Part shown: positions 44,829 through 52,751 of the stretch, in pieces
Numbering within the stretch: position 1 is the first letter of the stretch
Layout of the letters: every line of letters begins with the position of its first letter
DNA from: JAVBKV01 sp031553885
GTDB lineage: Bacteria > Bacteroidota > Bacteroidia > Bacteroidales > Azobacteroidaceae
Direction: 5' to 3'
Assembly: GCA_031553885.1 (NCBI GenBank)
Contig: JAVBKV010000007.1
Coordinates: 25,081 to 89,080, forward strand
DNA: 64,000 nucleotides
Notes under the pieces: generated by a model
The model's input: only the letters and a program-made list of their open reading frames with translations
What the model was told of the DNA's origin: nothing
Databases searched by the model: none
Program-made: the position numbers and the translations under genes

Positions 44829-46382
44829 TTATCTCGTTTTCGGACTGCTTTTAACTGCTTCAATGATTTCGGAAAGAGCTTTCACTTTTTCCGGATATTT
44901 TTCTGCCAGGTTGTTTCGTTCATTTATATCCTTCGACAAATCATACAATTGAGGGTTAGGATCAATTCCGGTTTCAGTATTGGTCCAGGGCCAGTAGGCA
45001 TCTCCTTTTGCGGGAGTAATGTATTTCCAGTTTTCCTGAATGACACTCAGGGTCCCGGCTTGTTCCATCACATAAGCGCGTCCTTTTTTGTCTTTCCCCA
45101 ACCAGGCTTTGAGTTCGTTAAAACTATCGGGAGCTGCATTTTCTGGTAATTGTTGTCCGGTAAGAGCCGTTAGTGTGGCAAACATATCTACCTGGGAAAT
45201 TAATGCATTTGAAACTTTTCTTTTAATCTGAGCGGGCCAATGAATAATAAAAGGTACTCGTGTTCCGGCATCGAATGCACTGTATTTCCCTCCGCGCAAC
45301 GGTCCCCAGGGCTTATGATCTCCCAGTAGTTCCACAGCCTGGTCCTTGTATCCGTCATCGACTACCGGCCCGTTATCGCTGGATAGTATGATGATCGTAT
45401 TTTCCAGTAGCCCGTTTCTTTCCAGAGCCGCGATAACTTGTCCTACCGACCAGTCGAACTCAGCGATGGCATCACCTCTCGGTCCCATATCCGTAATTCC
45501 CTTAAAGCGGGGATGAGGTACACGGGGTACATGGATGTCATTGGTTCCGAAGTACAGGAAGAACGGTTTATCTTTGTTCCTCTCGATAAATTTAACAGCC
45601 TTACTTGTGATGCTGTCGGCAATGTTTTCATCTACCCACCGGGCGGAATTTCCTCCGCGCATCCATCCGATACGGCTGATACCGTTAACGACAGCCTGGT
45701 CGTGTCCATGGCTCGGGGCCATTTTTGTAAGCAGTTCCGGATTATTTTTTCCGGAAGGTAGTTCCGGATACGGATTTTGACCCGCATAACTCACTTCAAT
45801 AGGATCGCTTGGATCAAGCCCTGCTACCCGTTGGTTTTCGAGAAAAACGCAGGGAGTCCGGTCTCCTGTTGCTGCCATAATGTATGAATAGTCAAAACCC
45901 AACTCTTTCGGGCCGGGAGTCAGGAGTCCGTTCCAATCCTGGCTTTTTTCATCACCGATACCCAGGTGCCATTTCCCGACCGCAGCAGTGGTATATCCGG
46001 CCTGTTGCATCATTTTAGGTAAGGTTTCCTGTTCCGGTTTGATGATGGAAAATGCGTTTCCCCGGGCAACTCCCGTATCGTTTCGACGGAAAGCGTATTG
46101 TCCGGTGAATAAAGAATAGCGGGAGGGTGTGCTGGTAGAGGCTACCGCATGAGCATTGGTGAAGCGGATACCGTCAGATGCAAGGCGGTCGACATAGGGG
46201 GTGTGAACACGGGTGGCTCCATAAGCAGAAAGGTCGCCGTATCCGATATCGTCTGCAAGAATAAAAACAATATTCGGTTGTTTCTTTTTCAGGCTTTCCG
46301 GTTTATTGGCATGAATGGTTTGAAAAGGAGTACATACGACACCGAAAAGCGGGATATAACAAAGAGTAAAAGAGTTCTTCAT
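44829..46382 (-). CDS. S1-type sulfatase, serine type
   Basis: A 517-residue exported sulfatase. The start region carries NIVFILADDIGYGD with the metal-binding Asp pair (about 44-45). The nucleophile motif is S-T-P-S-R with Ser84, so maturation to formylglycine would need an anaerobic radical-SAM enzyme (anSME), which is not in this window. GKWHLG and the later SSDNGP and GGKYSAFDAGTRVPF motifs complete the fold. It removes sulfate from sugars, probably from glycosaminoglycan oligosaccharides. It lies directly upstream of the HTCS gene, with a 26-base gap. Position-specific activity cannot be told. Confidence 0.9.
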   Translation of the reverse strand: MKNSFTLCYIPLFGVVCTPFQTIHANKPESLKKKQPNIVFILADDIGYGDLSAYGATRVHTPYVDRLASDGIRFTNAHAVASTSTPSRYSLFTGQYAFRRNDTGVARGNAFSIIKPEQETLPKMMQQAGYTTAAVGKWHLGIGDEKSQDWNGLLTPGPKELGFDYSYIMAATGDRTPCVFLENQRVAGLDPSDPIEVSYAGQNPYPELPSGKNNPELLTKMAPSHGHDQAVVNGISRIGWMRGGNSARWVDENIADSITSKAVKFIERNKDKPFFLYFGTNDIHVPRVPHPRFKGITDMGPRGDAIAEFDWSVGQVIAALERNGLLENTIIILSSDNGPVVDDGYKDQAVELLGDHKPWGPLRGGKYSAFDAGTRVPFIIHWPAQIKRKVSNALISQVDMFATLTALTGQQLPENAAPDSFNELKAWLGKDKKGRAYVMEQAGTLSVIQENWKYITPAKGDAYWPWTNTETGIDPNPQLYDLSKDINERNNLAEKYPEKVKALSEIIEAVKSSPKTR

Positions 46383-46466
46383 AATAAGCCGGCTTTATAA
46401 TCGAGTGCAATTTACAACATAAATTTTAATTTAGAAAAAATTATCCTGTCTGATTGTGATTGTCAT

Positions 46467-46515
46467 AAAAAAAATCGGGCTAAAAACGAGATTTCCCACC
46501 TCCGTTTTTAGCCCG
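46467..46515 (-). terminator. Strong rho-independent terminator (minus strand)
   Basis: CGGGCTAAAAACG (46476-46488) and CGTTTTTAGCCCG (46503-46515) form a perfect 13-bp stem with a 14-base loop. On the minus strand it is followed by eight T residues (46474 to 46467). It ends transcription from the orphan fragment gene upstream and insulates the sulfatase. Confidence 0.88.
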
Positions 46516-46547
46516 GTAATTGCGTTTTACTTATACTCTAAGATCTA

Positions 46548-46790
46548 TCATCGTCCGCTTATGACGAGCTTTTGCGTTTTAGATTCCCCGTTTTTCAACT
46601 TGACAGATACGATGTAAATTCCTTTCAGTCCGGGCATTTCTTTCCGGAACTGGTAATCGCCGACCTGTTTTACTGAGAAGACGGTTATTCCTTGCAGGTT
46701 ATTCATCGACACCTCTTCAATTCCCTCTCCGGAAATGATATGCAGTATACTTCCGGCTACATAAACATCTGTAATCACTGCCATAAACAA
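46548..46790 (-). pseudogene. Orphan C-terminal sorting-domain fragment
   Basis: An 80-residue frame with no signal peptide that reads like the last part of a secreted protein: AGSILHIISGEGIEEVSMNN, a short beta segment, then GLKGIYIVSVKLKNGESKTQ and KLVISGR. This is the pattern of a type A C-terminal sorting domain of type IX secretion. A strong terminator follows it. The upstream DNA is a broken PhnB/VOC gene, so this seems to be the 3' remnant of a deleted gene that kept its own terminator. Confidence 0.6.
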
Positions 46791-46805
46791 ATCCCTGCAT
46801 GTAGG

Positions 46806-47045
46806 TCATCGTTCCCTCAGAATTTTATCCATGGCCTTACCTTTTGCCAATTCATCAACCAGCTTGTCCATATTTGTCGATACACCAACCGCAATGCGAT
46901 TCTTCTCCTTCAAAGGTAACGTATTCCCAGTAGCGATCAATCTCGCTTTGGTCTTTACAATTTAATCGCGAGCGATACAGCGTCATTCAGCGGATGATGT
47001 GCTTGCTCTGTACTCATCAGGGAATACTTTTGCCCGAAATGTATG
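46806..47045 (-). pseudogene. Broken PhnB/VOC-family (glyoxalase-like) gene
   Basis: Read on the minus strand, three pieces in two or more frames add up to the end of a PhnB-type protein: IHFGQKYSLMSTEQAHHP and LNDAVSLAI, then after a one-base insertion CKDQSEIDRYWEYV and SHCGWCIDKYG, then in another frame MDKLVDELAKGKAMDKILRE and a stop. The order and the motif NCKDQxEIDRYW...CGWxxDKYG are those of PF06983-like proteins. The N-terminal half is missing. There are a frameshift near 46960 and an apparent deletion at an ACAAATATGG repeat, so it cannot make a full protein. Confidence 0.68.
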
Positions 47046-47097
47046 TAATTGATAATAGATTAAGATCTAAAGATGTCGCAAATGTAAAAAAAAGCCG

Positions 47098-47127
47098 TTT
47101 GAAATCCCGTGTGATTGATTATCTTTG
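47098..47127 (+). promoter_or_regulatory. Promoter of trmN6
   Basis: TTTG at 47098-47101 and TATCTTTG at 47120-47127 with an 18-base spacer: a full match to both boxes of the Bacteroidetes consensus. It lies 43 bases before the trmN6 start. Confidence 0.72.
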
Positions 47128-47169
47128 CATACATATACAAGTTAAAGCTCAAATTACCTTTTTATTTTC

Positions 47170-47874
47170 ATGCCCAATCCGTTTTTTCAATTTAAACAAT
47201 TTACCGTTTATCACGACTTGTGTGCCATGAAAGTTGGTACAGACGGGGTGTTGCTGGGTGCATGGGCCGATTGTTCAAAAGCCCGGACCATTCTGGATGT
47301 AGGTACCGGATCCGGATTGATAGCATTGATGCTTGCACAACGGTCGGATGCTATTGTTCATGCATTGGATGTAGACGAAGGTGCATACAAACAGGCGAGC
47401 TATAATTTTGATCACTCTCCTTTTTCCGGACGCTTATCAGTAGATCTCTGTGATTATCGGGATTTTGTTGCTAAAGAAAAGTATGACCTGATTGTTTCTA
47501 ATCCTCCTTATTTTGTACATTCACTTCAGTCACCGCACCCGGCCCGTTCCCGGGCCAGACACTGTGACGAATTATTCGTGGAGGCACTGGTTTCTAAAAG
47601 TGCCGGGTTATTAACTGATTGTGGGAAGTTGTCGGTTACGCTGCCGTATGAAGCCTTTGACAGGTTTCATACAACAGCGTTAAACGAGCAGTTGGTTCTC
47701 TCCCGGAAAACGATTGTTCGTCCGATGAATCACTATCCGCCCAAGCGTCTTTTACTTGAATACTCTTTATCCGGGACTCTTTTTTCAGAAAGTGAACTAT
47801 ACCTTGAAAAATCCCGTCATGTTTACGGTGATGATTATGTGGCTTTAACCCGTGATTTTTACCTGAAATTTTAG
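47170..47874 (+). CDS. trmN6: tRNA1(Val) (adenine(37)-N6)-methyltransferase
   Basis: A 234-residue SAM-dependent methyltransferase. The N-terminus FQFKQFTVYHDLCAMKVGTDGVLLGAW is typical of the TrmN6/YfiC group. SAM-binding motif ILDVGTGSGLIALMLAQ and catalytic NPPYF (SNPPYF, about residue 115) are present. It methylates A37 of valine tRNA in the cytoplasm. Its 3' end is overlapped for about 240 bases by the antisense frame of the AraC gene. It has its own promoter. Confidence 0.88.
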   Translation: MPNPFFQFKQFTVYHDLCAMKVGTDGVLLGAWADCSKARTILDVGTGSGLIALMLAQRSDAIVHALDVDEGAYKQASYNFDHSPFSGRLSVDLCDYRDFVAKEKYDLIVSNPPYFVHSLQSPHPARSRARHCDELFVEALVSKSAGLLTDCGKLSVTLPYEAFDRFHTTALNEQLVLSRKTIVRPMNHYPPKRLLLEYSLSGTLFSESELYLEKSRHVYGDDYVALTRDFYLKF

Positions 47875-49012
47875 GGTGAAAGAAAGATTGGTCCGGATGT
47901 CCGTTCCGTTTCATGGATAAATAGTAACTTGGAGTACATCCTTTTATTTCTTTGAATTGAGAAAAAAAAACGCTTCTGGACTTAAATCCAGCCGCATCGG
48001 CATAATGTTCGATCGTCATTCCCGGTTTCTTTTTCATCATTTCCAATGTATATCCGATCCGGTAATAGTTAACAAAAGAATAAAAGGACGAATTGAATTC
48101 TTTGTTGAGTAATTGTGAAATATAAGAACGGTTCGTGTAAAGAGCATACGCCAGATCCTGCATTTTCAGGTCTTTGTTGAGATAGGGCTTTTCTTCCTCA
48201 AAGTACTTCAGCAACCGTTCTTTTAATCCATTATTTTTTATATTATATCCTGCAGATGAAGCAAAACCGTTTTCCGGAACAGGAATGTCTCCTTGTTTAG
48301 ATCCGAAGTAGAAAATAATACTTATCAGAATAATGGACAGGAAGCCGAACAGAATCTTTAGTAAAAGGGAGCTGCTTGCAATACAGAACAAGCCAAATAT
48401 TCCCAAACTGAAGAATGTGATCAGGATGGCCGGAATCCATTGCAGGTCTATGTCTTTCCGGAAGGAATAGTTATCCCGGATAAACCTACGGTAGTTAAAG
48501 TACATTTGAGTCGTGGTCCAGGTAATATAAGTTTCATAACCTATCAGGTAAACAAAGAGTACTATCCGTATGATCACGGTAGGGCTATATAAATGTTTAA
48601 TAAAATCATCCATATTTTGTAAATCGGGAATACGTCCGTAACTTACCTGAGCAATAAAAGAAATGAATACGAGTAAGAGGAAAGGAATGATGTTATATAA
48701 CAAAAATTTTCGATTGATCCGACGTGGATTCAGGAGCATTGTAAAATAAAAGAAGGAAGCAATTACTACAGGAGCGGTCACCAGTGAATCAAGCATCCGG
48801 AGAATCTCATAATGATAAGGATAAATATACCGGTCGAATACAAAATAGAGAAGCAAAGAGAGGGAGTACATTAATAAGGTAATGCTTAGCAGCGTCTGTG
48901 GAAAAGTCCGTTTTTTTTTATTCCATAGAATTAAGCCGTAACTGATTGAAATAGTAGAAGATAATGAATAGAGTACGATTCCCAGATCCGAATAAAGTAA
49001 AGTTTCATACAT
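47636..49012 (-). CDS. Membrane-anchored AraC-family transcription regulator
   Basis: A 458-residue frame. The first 250 residues contain about seven hydrophobic segments separated by short loops. Residues about 275-370 carry the AraC-type HTH (LNKDLKMQDLAYALYTNRSY, LLNKEFNSSFYSFVNYYRI, YADAAGFKSRSVFFSQFKEIKGCTPSYYLSMKRN). The domain is complete near residue 370, yet the frame runs 79 more residues antisense to trmN6. That tail is poor in known features and probably arose by loss of the original stop. Signal and target unknown. Confidence 0.8.
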   Translation of the reverse strand: MYETLLYSDLGIVLYSLSSTISISYGLILWNKKKRTFPQTLLSITLLMYSLSLLLYFVFDRYIYPYHYEILRMLDSLVTAPVVIASFFYFTMLLNPRRINRKFLLYNIIPFLLLVFISFIAQVSYGRIPDLQNMDDFIKHLYSPTVIIRIVLFVYLIGYETYITWTTTQMYFNYRRFIRDNYSFRKDIDLQWIPAILITFFSLGIFGLFCIASSSLLLKILFGFLSIILISIIFYFGSKQGDIPVPENGFASSAGYNIKNNGLKERLLKYFEEEKPYLNKDLKMQDLAYALYTNRSYISQLLNKEFNSSFYSFVNYYRIGYTLEMMKKKPGMTIEHYADAAGFKSRSVFFSQFKEIKGCTPSYYLSMKRNGHPDQSFFHPKISGKNHGLKPHNHHRKHDGIFQGIVHFLKKESRIKSIQVKDAWADSDSSDEQSFSGREPTARLTLLYETCQRLHTAA

Positions 49013-49070
49013 AGGATAAGTGTTTAATGTGTGTTTGTGGTTTCCATAAAATGCAATGGCAATACCTATA

Positions 49071-49078
49071 CAAATGTA
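49071..49078 (-). promoter_or_regulatory. -7 box of the AraC gene
   Basis: TACATTTG on the minus strand fits the consensus TAnnTTTG, about 60 bases before the AraC start. No clear -33 box is seen, as expected for an activated promoter. Confidence 0.5.
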
Positions 49079-49148
49079 GAAAATATATTGATAAGTGTAA
49101 ATTGTAAATAGTTCCTAAAAATGAATTAATTTCCTGAAAACGAAATCT

Positions 49149-49177
49149 TTTTACGTAGATAAACAAAGTTTTACGTA
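49149..49177. repeat. Direct repeat TTTTACGTA x2 upstream of the AraC gene
   Basis: TTTTACGTA occurs at 49149-49157 and 49169-49177, 20 bases apart. It lies about 75 bases upstream of the AraC -7 box. It could be a binding site for the AraC-type protein itself. Confidence 0.45.
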
Positions 49178-49489
49178 AAAAAATGTTTTTTTCTCAAACG
49201 GACGTTTTTTTTTGTCATTGAATGAATGATCTGCCTTTACAAATTGTCGTTTTTCTATTCATTGATTAATTCTTTTTAATTCGGACTATCTTCTTTTTTA
49301 ACCGGATAACCCGTATTGGATATTGTGTTACTTTTGAGTGAAAATGAAATTTACTCTCGAATTATTTAACCATTAACCGAAATGAGAATGAAGAGTGAAT
49401 AAGGAAAAATGCTACTATTCATCTCGAGTATCATTAATAATAACGCAAGTTTAAGTGGAGGAGTCTGTGAAGATTCCTTCATTTTTTTG

Positions 49490-49497
49490 TAATTTTG
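49490..49497 (+). promoter_or_regulatory. -7 box of rnhA
   Basis: TAATTTTG fits TAnnTTTG. It lies 20 bases before ATG 49518, so earlier in-frame starts (from 49455) would lie upstream of the transcript start. Confidence 0.5.
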
Positions 49498-49517
49498 CCG
49501 GAAAAGCACAGTCTGGT

Positions 49518-50138
49518 ATGGCAAAGGAAAAGTATTATGTGGTTTGGAAGGGAATCGATCCGGGGATTTATAGTTCCTGGACGGATTGCAGGAGACAGGT
49601 GGAAAATATAGAAGGAGCTCTTTATAAATCATTTGGATCTAAAATGCTTGCTGAAGAGGCTTATGCTGCAGGTCCCTGGGCGTATATCGGTAAAAAGAAA
49701 GAGGTTCGGGCTCAGGTCCCTGCTTCGGGAAATTTCATTCGTGACAGTCTGGCTGTAGATGCCGCCTGTTCGGGAAATCCGGGAAAAGTGGAATACCGGG
49801 GTGTATATGTGGGTTCCGGACAGGAAATTTTTCGTGTCGGTCCTTATGAAAAAGGTACAAATAATATTGGAGAGTTCCTGGCCATTGTTCATGGACTGGC
49901 CCTTCTGAAAAAACAAAACCTCGCTATTCCTGTTTATTCCGATAGTGTTAATGCCATGCTTTGGGTAAAAAATAAAAAATGTAAAACCAAACTGGAGCCT
50001 GTGAAAGAAAACGCGTTTCTGTTCGACCTGATTGCCCGGGCCGAAAAATGGTTAAAAGAGAATACTTATCCGAATCAGATTCTTAAGTGGGAGACTCAGC
50101 AATGGGGGGAGATTCCTGCTGACTTCGGGAGGAAGTAA
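49518..50138 (+). CDS. rnhA: Ribonuclease HI with N-terminal viroplasmin-type domain
   Basis: About 206 residues. The N-terminal 45 residues (KEKYYVVWKGIDPGIYSSW, then FGSKMLAEEAY) form the RNA-DNA hybrid-binding (viroplasmin/RHBD) domain common in Bacteroidetes and eukaryotes. The rest is RNase H: Asp in VDAACSGNPG, Glu in NNIGEFLAIVHGL, Asp in VYSDSVNAMLWV. It removes RNA from RNA-DNA hybrids. The start at 49518 follows from the promoter position and from the family's usual beginning at MAKxK. Its 3' end overlaps the convergent DUF2520 gene by 56 bases. Confidence 0.88.
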   Translation: MAKEKYYVVWKGIDPGIYSSWTDCRRQVENIEGALYKSFGSKMLAEEAYAAGPWAYIGKKKEVRAQVPASGNFIRDSLAVDAACSGNPGKVEYRGVYVGSGQEIFRVGPYEKGTNNIGEFLAIVHGLALLKKQNLAIPVYSDSVNAMLWVKNKKCKTKLEPVKENAFLFDLIARAEKWLKENTYPNQILKWETQQWGEIPADFGRK

Positions 50139-50907
50139 GGCTCTTTTGATGAATGCTTTGACTGAGTATCCGGTACAATTCTTTGTTCGATCCGGATAAT
50201 AGGGAGAGATGCTTTTCAATTACTTCCTGGTCGTAACGGATGGCTGGTCCGGTTTGGGCTTTTTCCGGGTGCAGAGCTTCTGCTTTTGCAGCCGTTTCCT
50301 GGATCAAAGGCTGTAATATTTCCCAGGGTATACTCTGTTCTTCGAGGATTTCAGCTGCTAAATTATACAGGTGATTTGTGAAATTACACGCAAAAACAGC
50401 TGCTAAGTGAAGGTACTTTCTTTTCTCGGAACTTAAGTGGAAAACATTCTGGGATATGGTGTTAGCTACTTCTTTCAACAACAGCTCGTCGTCCGGATAC
50501 CGGGCTTCCACGAAGAGGGGAATACGCTCGAACGAAATGTTTCTCTCCTTACTGAATGTTTGCAGCGGATACAGCACTCCATAATGTTCTGCATGGTTTT
50601 CAAATACCTGCATGGGAAGGCTTCCTGCTGTATGAACGAATAAGCCGGGAAAGTGGGGAAATGCATTCAATACTTCCGGAAGGACGGAGTCTTTCAGTGC
50701 AAACAAATAAATCGAAGCATCCGGATTCAAATTCTCCAGGTTGTCGGTATAAGCGGTGTGCAGGCGCTCTCCCAGAGCTTTTGCAGAGGACAATGTCCGG
50801 CTGTATACCTGAAGAATGGAGAATTTTTTTTCCTGTAAAGCGATTCCCAGGTGAGTCGCAACATTTCCGGCTCCGATCAGGACGATTTTACAGTTCTCCG
50901 GTGACAT
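50083..50907 (-). CDS. Rossmann-like and DUF2520 domain protein
   Basis: A 274-residue protein. The N-terminal domain has a dinucleotide-binding fold (IVLIGAGNVATHLGIALQ) and resembles NADP-binding reductases such as pyrroline-5-carboxylate reductase or KPR. The C-terminal half matches DUF2520 (GVLYPLQTFSKER, LHLAAVFACNFTNHLYNLA, KHLSLLSGSNKELYRILS). Reaction unknown. It overlaps the nitroreductase gene upstream by 20 bases, so the two are probably cotranscribed. Confidence 0.8.
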   Translation of the reverse strand: MSPENCKIVLIGAGNVATHLGIALQEKKFSILQVYSRTLSSAKALGERLHTAYTDNLENLNPDASIYLFALKDSVLPEVLNAFPHFPGLFVHTAGSLPMQVFENHAEHYGVLYPLQTFSKERNISFERIPLFVEARYPDDELLLKEVANTISQNVFHLSSEKRKYLHLAAVFACNFTNHLYNLAAEILEEQSIPWEILQPLIQETAAKAEALHPEKAQTGPAIRYDQEVIEKHLSLLSGSNKELYRILSQSIHQKSLTSSRSQQESPPIAESPT

Positions 50908-51436
50908 GCTGGTATTTTCCGATGTGAAGTTTTTCCCATTGCAATTTGCTTTCGTCGTGTGGTTTGCCCGGTTTTAACTTGTGCCCGATGGCAATGACAC
51001 AGCCAACCGTCAGCTGAAAGGGAATATTGAATAAGTCCCGGATGTAATCTTCCGAATCCTGGCCGGCTTCAGTTTCCCGGCCCCTGACTTGTACCCAGCA
51101 GCTTCCCAGGCCGAGATCTTCGGATTGTAATTGGATGTATGTAGCCGCAATAGAGGCATCTTCTATAAACGCCCCGCTTTGCAGCGGATCAGATAATACG
51201 ACTACAGCCAGGGCACAATCAGCTATGAATGAACACCCACTGGATTTACAAAGGGACAGTTTTTTCAGGTCTTCCTTATCCTCAATCAATATGAATTGCC
51301 AGGGATTACTGTGTTTGGACGAAGGAGCCATCAGGGCGGCTTTCATGATTTGTTCCACTTCATGCGCTTGCAGAGAGTCTTCTGTGAATTGCCGTATGCT
51401 TCTGCGATTGGTGATTAATTCTGCAAAGTGATTCAT
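50888..51436 (-). CDS. Nitroreductase family protein
   Basis: A 182-residue FMN-dependent oxidoreductase. Typical features: N-terminal ITNRRSIRQFTEDSL, ALMAPSSKHSNPWQFILI, and the middle AATYIQLQSEDLGLGSCWVQV. Such enzymes reduce nitro or quinone compounds with NAD(P)H. Short for the family but complete at both ends. It is first of a pair with the DUF2520 gene. Physiological substrate unknown. Confidence 0.85.
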   Translation of the reverse strand: MNHFAELITNRRSIRQFTEDSLQAHEVEQIMKAALMAPSSKHSNPWQFILIEDKEDLKKLSLCKSSGCSFIADCALAVVVLSDPLQSGAFIEDASIAATYIQLQSEDLGLGSCWVQVRGRETEAGQDSEDYIRDLFNIPFQLTVGCVIAIGHKLKPGKPHDESKLQWEKLHIGKYQHVTGEL

Positions 51437-51458
51437 TTTTCCTGTTTGTTTTTATACT

Positions 51459-52682
51459 TTATAATTTGATTAATTTATGTGTGCTCCGGCTTTGACCGGA
51501 TTCGATATGAATAATATACATTCCTTTTTTCAAGGAGGATATGTCCAGATTTCCGGATTGGAAAGTACGGGTCATTACTCGCATTCCATTCGGATCATAA
51601 ATGGTTACATTACCTTCCTGAACAGAAAGATAAACGATGTCGGTTGCCGGGTTGGGATACAACCGGACTGGTTCTTTTTCCGGGTTTTCCAGGTTTGTAG
51701 CTGTTCCGGTAGTATGCGAGGCGATGAATTTATAAATTTCTTCATTATAATCCATGCAGTCGCCTTGTTCTTTCTTGAAGTAATAACTGTGACCGGCTCC
51801 GTTGATACGGTAATGAATCACTTCCCACCGGGGATGGGTATGGGTTAATTTCTTTACGGTTATCCCGTTGGCAGAAGGATAATAGTGAATATCTTCTTCA
51901 ATGGGAGCAGTTGTTGCCAGGTTGTTACTCACCCAGTAATTGATTACCGATGTTTTCGACTGGCTGATCGATATGTCAATTCCCGATGAACTGAATGATC
52001 CCGAGTAAGGGACCACCTCGTCCGTAGTGCTATGAAAATCACAGATCGGCAACCGGGTATTATTACCGGCATAATCAATGGCTTTTCCCATGGAGCCACA
52101 GACCGAAATCAGTCCAGACAAGCTGTTACCGTATTTCATTGCATATTGATAAGACATGAATCCACCCATTGAAGTGCCGAAAATAAACCGGTTGGATGGC
52201 AGATCCGGATAGTTTGAAAGTGTTGCGGTGATCATTGCATCGATAAAAGCGGCGTCATCTACTTGTTTATTGAGCGTTTCGTTCATCAGAGTAATACCTA
52301 TCAAGGATGCTTTGACCCGCAATCCGCATCCCCAGGCGGCGTCCAGGGGAATATCATATCCTAACGACTTGAGATTTTTCGCTGTTTTGATTACTTCCTG
52401 GTCCTGCTCCGGGAGTGCCTGAGGGGCCAGGACAATCATATTCAGTAAGTCGGCAATTCCTGCAATGTTATAATTATTGAAAAAATCTTCCATGGTCCGG
52501 TTAAACCCATGCAAGCATATGATTAATCCGGCAGGATGATTATTTTTTTGATTTTCAGGAGTATATAGAAGATATTCCCGGGTGTGTCCGCCTGATTGAA
52601 TGGTCATTTTTGCCGGATTCTGAGCCTGGATCAAAGAAAAAACCGAACACCACCAGGCAAACAAAAATATTCTTTTCAGCAT
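51459..52682 (-). CDS. Secreted PHB-depolymerase-type esterase with type A sorting tail
   Basis: About 407 residues from ATG 52682, with a signal peptide. The alpha/beta hydrolase has the nucleophile GTSMGG in FGTSMGGFMSYQYA, an Asp in STTDEVVPY and a His in GAGHSYYF: an Ser-Asp-His triad as in LpqC/PHB depolymerase or feruloyl-esterase-like proteins. Residues about 340-407 form a classic type IX type A sorting domain (LYPNPATDIVYLSV, YDPNGMRV, LKKGMYIIHIESG). It is thus secreted or bound to the surface. Substrate unknown; a carbohydrate ester is as likely as a polyester. Confidence 0.83.
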   Translation of the reverse strand: MLKRIFLFAWWCSVFSLIQAQNPAKMTIQSGGHTREYLLYTPENQKNNHPAGLIICLHGFNRTMEDFFNNYNIAGIADLLNMIVLAPQALPEQDQEVIKTAKNLKSLGYDIPLDAAWGCGLRVKASLIGITLMNETLNKQVDDAAFIDAMITATLSNYPDLPSNRFIFGTSMGGFMSYQYAMKYGNSLSGLISVCGSMGKAIDYAGNNTRLPICDFHSTTDEVVPYSGSFSSSGIDISISQSKTSVINYWVSNNLATTAPIEEDIHYYPSANGITVKKLTHTHPRWEVIHYRINGAGHSYYFKKEQGDCMDYNEEIYKFIASHTTGTATNLENPEKEPVRLYPNPATDIVYLSVQEGNVTIYDPNGMRVMTRTFQSGNLDISSLKKGMYIIHIESGQSRSTHKLIKL

Positions 52683-52710
52683 CGGATTGATTTTAAGTGA
52701 CAAAATATCA

Positions 52711-52728
52711 TTACTTTTGCGAAAGTAA
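52711..52728. promoter_or_regulatory. Overlapping divergent -7 boxes in a perfect palindrome
   Basis: TTACTTT-TGCG-AAAGTAA is a 7-bp perfect inverted repeat. The plus strand has TACTTTTG (52712-52719) for the DUF5686 gene and the minus strand TACTTTCG (52727-52720) for the esterase. The two starts are about 70 bases apart. Confidence 0.5.
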
Positions 52729-52751
52729 CTATTTTAATTGAATTGGAAACG

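Larger units (their letters stand above)
49013..49517. other. Intergenic region between the AraC and RNase HI genes
   Basis: About 500 AT-rich bases. They hold the minus-strand -7 box of the AraC gene (49071-49078), a 9-bp direct repeat (49149-49177), a plus-strand -7 box TACTTTTG at 49329-49336 with only very short ORFs after it (10 codons from 49342, 27 codons from 49409), and the RNase HI -7 box at 49490-49497. I see no conserved gene. A small RNA or leader from 49340 is possible. Confidence 0.5.

Noticed and set aside
49409..49492. 27-codon ORF before rnhA
   Set aside because: It has a purine-rich upstream stretch but no similarity or conserved feature that I can see; kept only as a note.
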